A stretch of DNA of 9,947 nucleotides from Anaerolinea sp. (GTDB taxonomy: Bacteria > Chloroflexota > Anaerolineae > Anaerolineales > Villigracilaceae). Under the pieces are notes generated by a model. The model saw only the letters and a program-made list of their open reading frames with translations. It searched no databases and was not told the origin of the DNA. How positions within the stretch are numbered: position 1 is the first letter of the stretch; each line of letters starts with the position of its first letter. A program made the position numbers and the translations under genes. Below are positions 7,470-9,947 of the stretch, in pieces. The stretch is from assembly GCA_020720965.1 (NCBI GenBank), contig DYNS01000080.1, forward strand, positions 1 through 9,947. The letters run 5' to 3'.

Positions 7470-9520
7470 GGCTGCCTGCGGATTTGGTAGGCGAAGAACA
7501 AGATTTCTTGTGGGAAAGAACGCCGTGGAACGGTAATCCATTCTCCGCCGGGGAGTTGAGCGGCAATCTGGCGCAGGTCTGCCTCCCGGCTGGGAGTGGC
7601 AACGAAGAGGATATTTTTGCCGGTTGGCACTTGAGACACGAAGGCGGGGCTGATTTCGTTGAAGTCAAATTTGGGGGTGTCGGGGGAGAAGTAGCCAAAA
7701 TTGCCAAAAACTACGTAAGTGACCGGGGCGCCAACCATGTAGAAGATTCCGTTTTTTCCTAAATCTGAAATATAGGTTCTGGATTCGTACACAATTTCGT
7801 TGCTCAGGTCGGCATAGTAGTTTCCGCTGCGGTATTCCCCAAAGTAATATTTCAGTTCCACCACTCCGTTAAGCAACAAAAAGAGCAAGAGTAGGGCAGG
7901 GGCGGCGACTTTTGCCGCCTGGTTAAGGCTTTGCAGGGCTTTTGTCAGGCTTACCAGGCTTATCGCCGCCAAAATAACCGCCGCCGGGGTAGCGCCCAAC
8001 ATCCGTTGGCTGCTGGGGGCAGAGATGGTAAGAGCGGAGCCGAACAGGATGGGGGCAATGAACCAGGCGAGTACAAGGAAAGCTCTTTCCTCCCGCAGGC
8101 GGGCGAGAACCAAGCCAATGCCCAAAAGGAGCAAAATGGCGCTGCCAAAGGAGAAGTAGGGGCGGGGCGAGTTGAAGAAGTTGGCTGGCGCGCCGGTTGC
8201 CACAAAGGGCAAAAAGGATAGGGCAAACTGCCGGGCAACGATGTACACTGCCGGGCGACCGGTTGCCTCTGTTTGGCTTTGTAGGTAGCCGCTTTCCACA
8301 ATCCCGACCATGTTCAGCCGTCCGTTAAAGTCGTTTGTGTTGATTGTGTAACTGCCCAATAGCGGCGCAAGGGTGAGAAAGAAGGCAATGCCAGCCATAA
8401 GCAGGTTGGTGGTGTTGGCGCGTAAAAATCCGCGCCGGAAGAGGGAAACATATAGGAGAAAAAGGAGAGCCAGCCCGGCGGAAAGTCGGCTGCCGGGGTA
8501 GGTGTAAAAACATAACCCGGCAATAATCCCCGCCGCCAGGTAAAAGGTTCTTTCTCCGCGTTGGACTGCCCGGTAGGTGAGCCACAGCAGCAGGGCGGAG
8601 GTGAGCGAATCGACGATGTTGTCTACCCCGGTGCGGCTGAAGTGGAGGTGGTAGGGCAGGGCGCTGAGCAAAATCCCTGCCACCCAGCCCGCCGCTCTCC
8701 CAAAGGCTTCTCTGGCAAACAAGGCGGTGAAGAGGACTGCCAGCCCTCCCAACAGGGCGCTGCCCACTCGCACGCTGAGGGCGGAGGCGTTTCCAAACCA
8801 GGCGACCCCCGGCAGGTACGGTAGAAATGCCAGGCGAGGGCGGTGCGCCCAACCGATGTCGAAGAAGTTGTTACACTCGCCCCGTAAAAAGCAGAGGGCG
8901 CTTTTGCCTACCTCACCTTCGTCATTGTTCATGGGGTAGGGGTGCAGTTCCAGGTCTAGCAGCCGCAGGCTAAAAGCCAGTAGCAGTAGCAGGAGCAGGG
9001 CTAGAATTTCTTTTTTGTGTTTGCGCCAAAGGTCGAGGAGGGTGCGCGGGGTGGGGAGGTTGACCTGATGGTAGAGAAAAAGCCCCAGGCTGAGAATCCA
9101 GACCGCCAAAATGGGGTAGCCGTTGGAGTGCCGCTCCTGAGCGCCGGGGAGGCTGAGTTGATAGGCGGCGAAGAGGGCAAGCCCCAGGCTGCTGAACCAG
9201 AACCCCATGCGGGCGGGCTGCGCCAGGGCGGGGGAGGCGGTTTGCGGCGCGGAGGCAGGTAGCAGCGGAGTCCCCAGTTGTTTCAGCCCCCGTAGGAGGA
9301 AGAAAATCGCAGCCAGGTAAGAGAGTATCCCTGGCAGGGGCGAGGCGTTGTCGCCCACTCTTGCCAGCCATTCGCTTATTTCTTCGTAGCCCGCGCCGTT
9401 GGTGGCGGATAAAGCAAACAGGGTTTGCCCCAAAAGGGCAAACCCCAAAGATGCCAGCAGAGAAAACGTGCCGGTTTTTCGCTCTGGTGGGATGGCGAAA
9501 GCCGTGAGTTGTTTTCTCAT
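7466..9520 (-). CDS. GT39/GT-C-like membrane glycosyltransferase with extra N-terminal membrane helices
   Basis: This 684-residue polytopic protein carries four N-terminal hydrophobic segments (about 17-36, 64-80, 106-124, 134-151) ahead of the usual GT-C core. The core starts with a very Leu-rich helix (about 172-188). It is followed by the first loop LHPYPMNNDEGEVGKSAL (192-209), with the acidic pair D200/E201 where GT-C enzymes carry their catalytic Asp. PYHLHFSRTGVDNIVD (289-304) matches the conserved region that reads APAWFLHSRTAFETVLF in the next gene, so the two are probably distant paralogues. The last roughly 100 residues, after a final helix near 560-580, are soluble and presumably extracytoplasmic. 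The role is inferred to be sugar transfer from a polyprenyl-phosphate donor to an envelope or lipid acceptor, with unknown specificity. The ATG follows the acyl-CoA dehydrogenase stop by only nine bases, and no convincing ribosome binding site is visible there. Translation may depend on coupling. Its TGA overlaps the next ATG. Confidence 0.88.
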   Translation of the reverse strand: MRKQLTAFAIPPERKTGTFSLLASLGFALLGQTLFALSATNGAGYEEISEWLARVGDNASPLPGILSYLAAIFFLLRGLKQLGTPLLPASAPQTASPALAQPARMGFWFSSLGLALFAAYQLSLPGAQERHSNGYPILAVWILSLGLFLYHQVNLPTPRTLLDLWRKHKKEILALLLLLLLAFSLRLLDLELHPYPMNNDEGEVGKSALCFLRGECNNFFDIGWAHRPRLAFLPYLPGVAWFGNASALSVRVGSALLGGLAVLFTALFAREAFGRAAGWVAGILLSALPYHLHFSRTGVDNIVDSLTSALLLWLTYRAVQRGERTFYLAAGIIAGLCFYTYPGSRLSAGLALLFLLYVSLFRRGFLRANTTNLLMAGIAFFLTLAPLLGSYTINTNDFNGRLNMVGIVESGYLQSQTEATGRPAVYIVARQFALSFLPFVATGAPANFFNSPRPYFSFGSAILLLLGIGLVLARLREERAFLVLAWFIAPILFGSALTISAPSSQRMLGATPAAVILAAISLVSLTKALQSLNQAAKVAAPALLLLFLLLNGVVELKYYFGEYRSGNYYADLSNEIVYESRTYISDLGKNGIFYMVGAPVTYVVFGNFGYFSPDTPKFDFNEISPAFVSQVPTGKNILFVATPSREADLRQIAAQLPGGEWITVPRRSFPQEILFFAYQIRRQP

Positions 9521-9529
9521 GCGTTGGGT

Positions 9530-9947
9530 TTATTTGAAGCCGAGCTCTTGCCGTGAGATGACCATGCGCTGAATTTCGCTGGTGCCTTCGTAAATTTCGG
9601 TAATTTTGGCATCGCGGAAGTAGCGTTCTACAGGGAGTTCTTTGCTGTAGCCCATGCCGCCATGAATTTGGACTGCCTGATGGGCGACAAACATGGCGGT
9701 TTCGGAGGCGTAGAGTTTTGCCATGGCGGCTTCTTGCGAGAAGCGTTCGCCGGTCTTTTTGGCGCGTTCTTTTGCCAGGGCAGCGTTGTAGATGAGCAGG
9801 CGGGCGGCTTCGATGCGGGTTTTCATATCTGCCAGTTTGAAGCCGGTTCCCTGAAACGCCCCAATTGGCTGACCAAACGCCTGACGTTCCCCGGCATATT
9901 GGCGGGCGGCTTCGTAGGCGGCTTCGGCAATGCCCAGCGCCTGGGCA
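9530..9947 (-). CDS. Acyl-CoA dehydrogenase, C-terminal part (5' end beyond window)
   Basis: The window holds the last 138 residues of an FAD-dependent acyl-CoA dehydrogenase, about one third of the usual 380. These enzymes oxidise acyl-CoA to trans-2-enoyl-CoA and pass electrons to ETF. The first whole codon is 9946-9944 and the frame is open to the right edge. This is the C-terminal helical domain: RQAFGQPIGAFQ (fragment residues 21-32), VQIHGGMGYSKELPVERYFRD (92-112, a family signature involved in FAD binding) and ITEIYEGTSEIQR (115-127). The Glu of IYEGT (fragment residue 120) sits at the catalytic-base position of short- and medium-chain enzymes, so it should be active and not an isovaleryl-type enzyme with the base elsewhere. 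Chain-length choice cannot be read from this part. The stop is TAA at 9532-9530 and the next gene starts nine bases on, in the same apparent operon. Confidence 0.95.
   Translation of the reverse strand, partial: AQALGIAEAAYEAARQYAGERQAFGQPIGAFQGTGFKLADMKTRIEAARLLIYNAALAKERAKKTGERFSQEAAMAKLYASETAMFVAHQAVQIHGGMGYSKELPVERYFRDAKITEIYEGTSEIQRMVISRQELGFK

Noticed and set aside
7470..7541. N-terminal extension of the 847-residue protein from an ATG at 7541
   Set aside because: It lies within the upstream gene. The ATG at 7469 makes an ATGA overlap like two other junctions in the window and places a membrane helix at the N-terminus.
8975..9001. Short AGCAGT/AGCAGG-like repeat
   Set aside because: It encodes the poly-Leu stretch of a membrane helix (residues about 174-180 of the 684-residue protein) and is simple codon repetition, not a repeat element.

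Overview
All seven genes in this window lie on the minus strand and are packed head to tail, so transcription runs from the right edge to the left. The sequence is GC-rich. The genes look like those of free-living bacteria from the Chloroflexota, perhaps Anaerolineae. That placement rests on the general look of the acyl-CoA carboxylase, the MDR reductase and the GT-C proteins, and is not proven here. There is no phage, plasmid, IS, CRISPR or RNA gene. No gap between genes exceeds 11 bases, so no internal promoter or terminator is visible.

In transcription order the layout is as follows. (1) 9947-9530: the C-terminal 138 residues of an acyl-CoA dehydrogenase, cut by the window edge. (2) 9520-7466: a polytopic GT39/GT-C-like membrane glycosyltransferase. 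(3) 7469-4926: a second, larger GT-C-like protein with an N-terminal soluble insert and a C-terminal beta-rich domain that resembles the F5/8 type C (discoidin) family. (4) 4929-3895: a medium-chain (MDR) zinc-binding dehydrogenase that keeps the structural-zinc cysteines but lacks the usual catalytic-zinc ligands. (5) 3883-1835: a third GT-C-like protein, of the DDAYYYF / TNGYHPLW type, probably starting at TTG. (6) 1823-1416: an unrecognised 135-residue protein with four membrane segments. (7) 1419-1: the carboxyltransferase (beta) subunit of a propionyl-/acetyl-CoA carboxylase, cut by the left edge about 40-50 residues before its expected end.

Three junctions (7469/7466, 4929/4926, 1419/1416) are four-base ATGA overlaps, and the other three have gaps of 9-11 bases. 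This points to one polycistronic, translationally coupled unit. The unusual point is the interleaving: acyl-CoA enzymes (dehydrogenase, MDR reductase, carboxylase beta) alternate with three divergent membrane glycosyltransferase-like proteins and one orphan membrane protein. The acyl-CoA genes suggest short or branched/odd-chain acyl-CoA metabolism. The GT-C proteins suggest glycosylation of a lipid or envelope polymer at the outer face of the membrane. Whether the two are functionally linked, or only co-transcribed, cannot be settled from this window.
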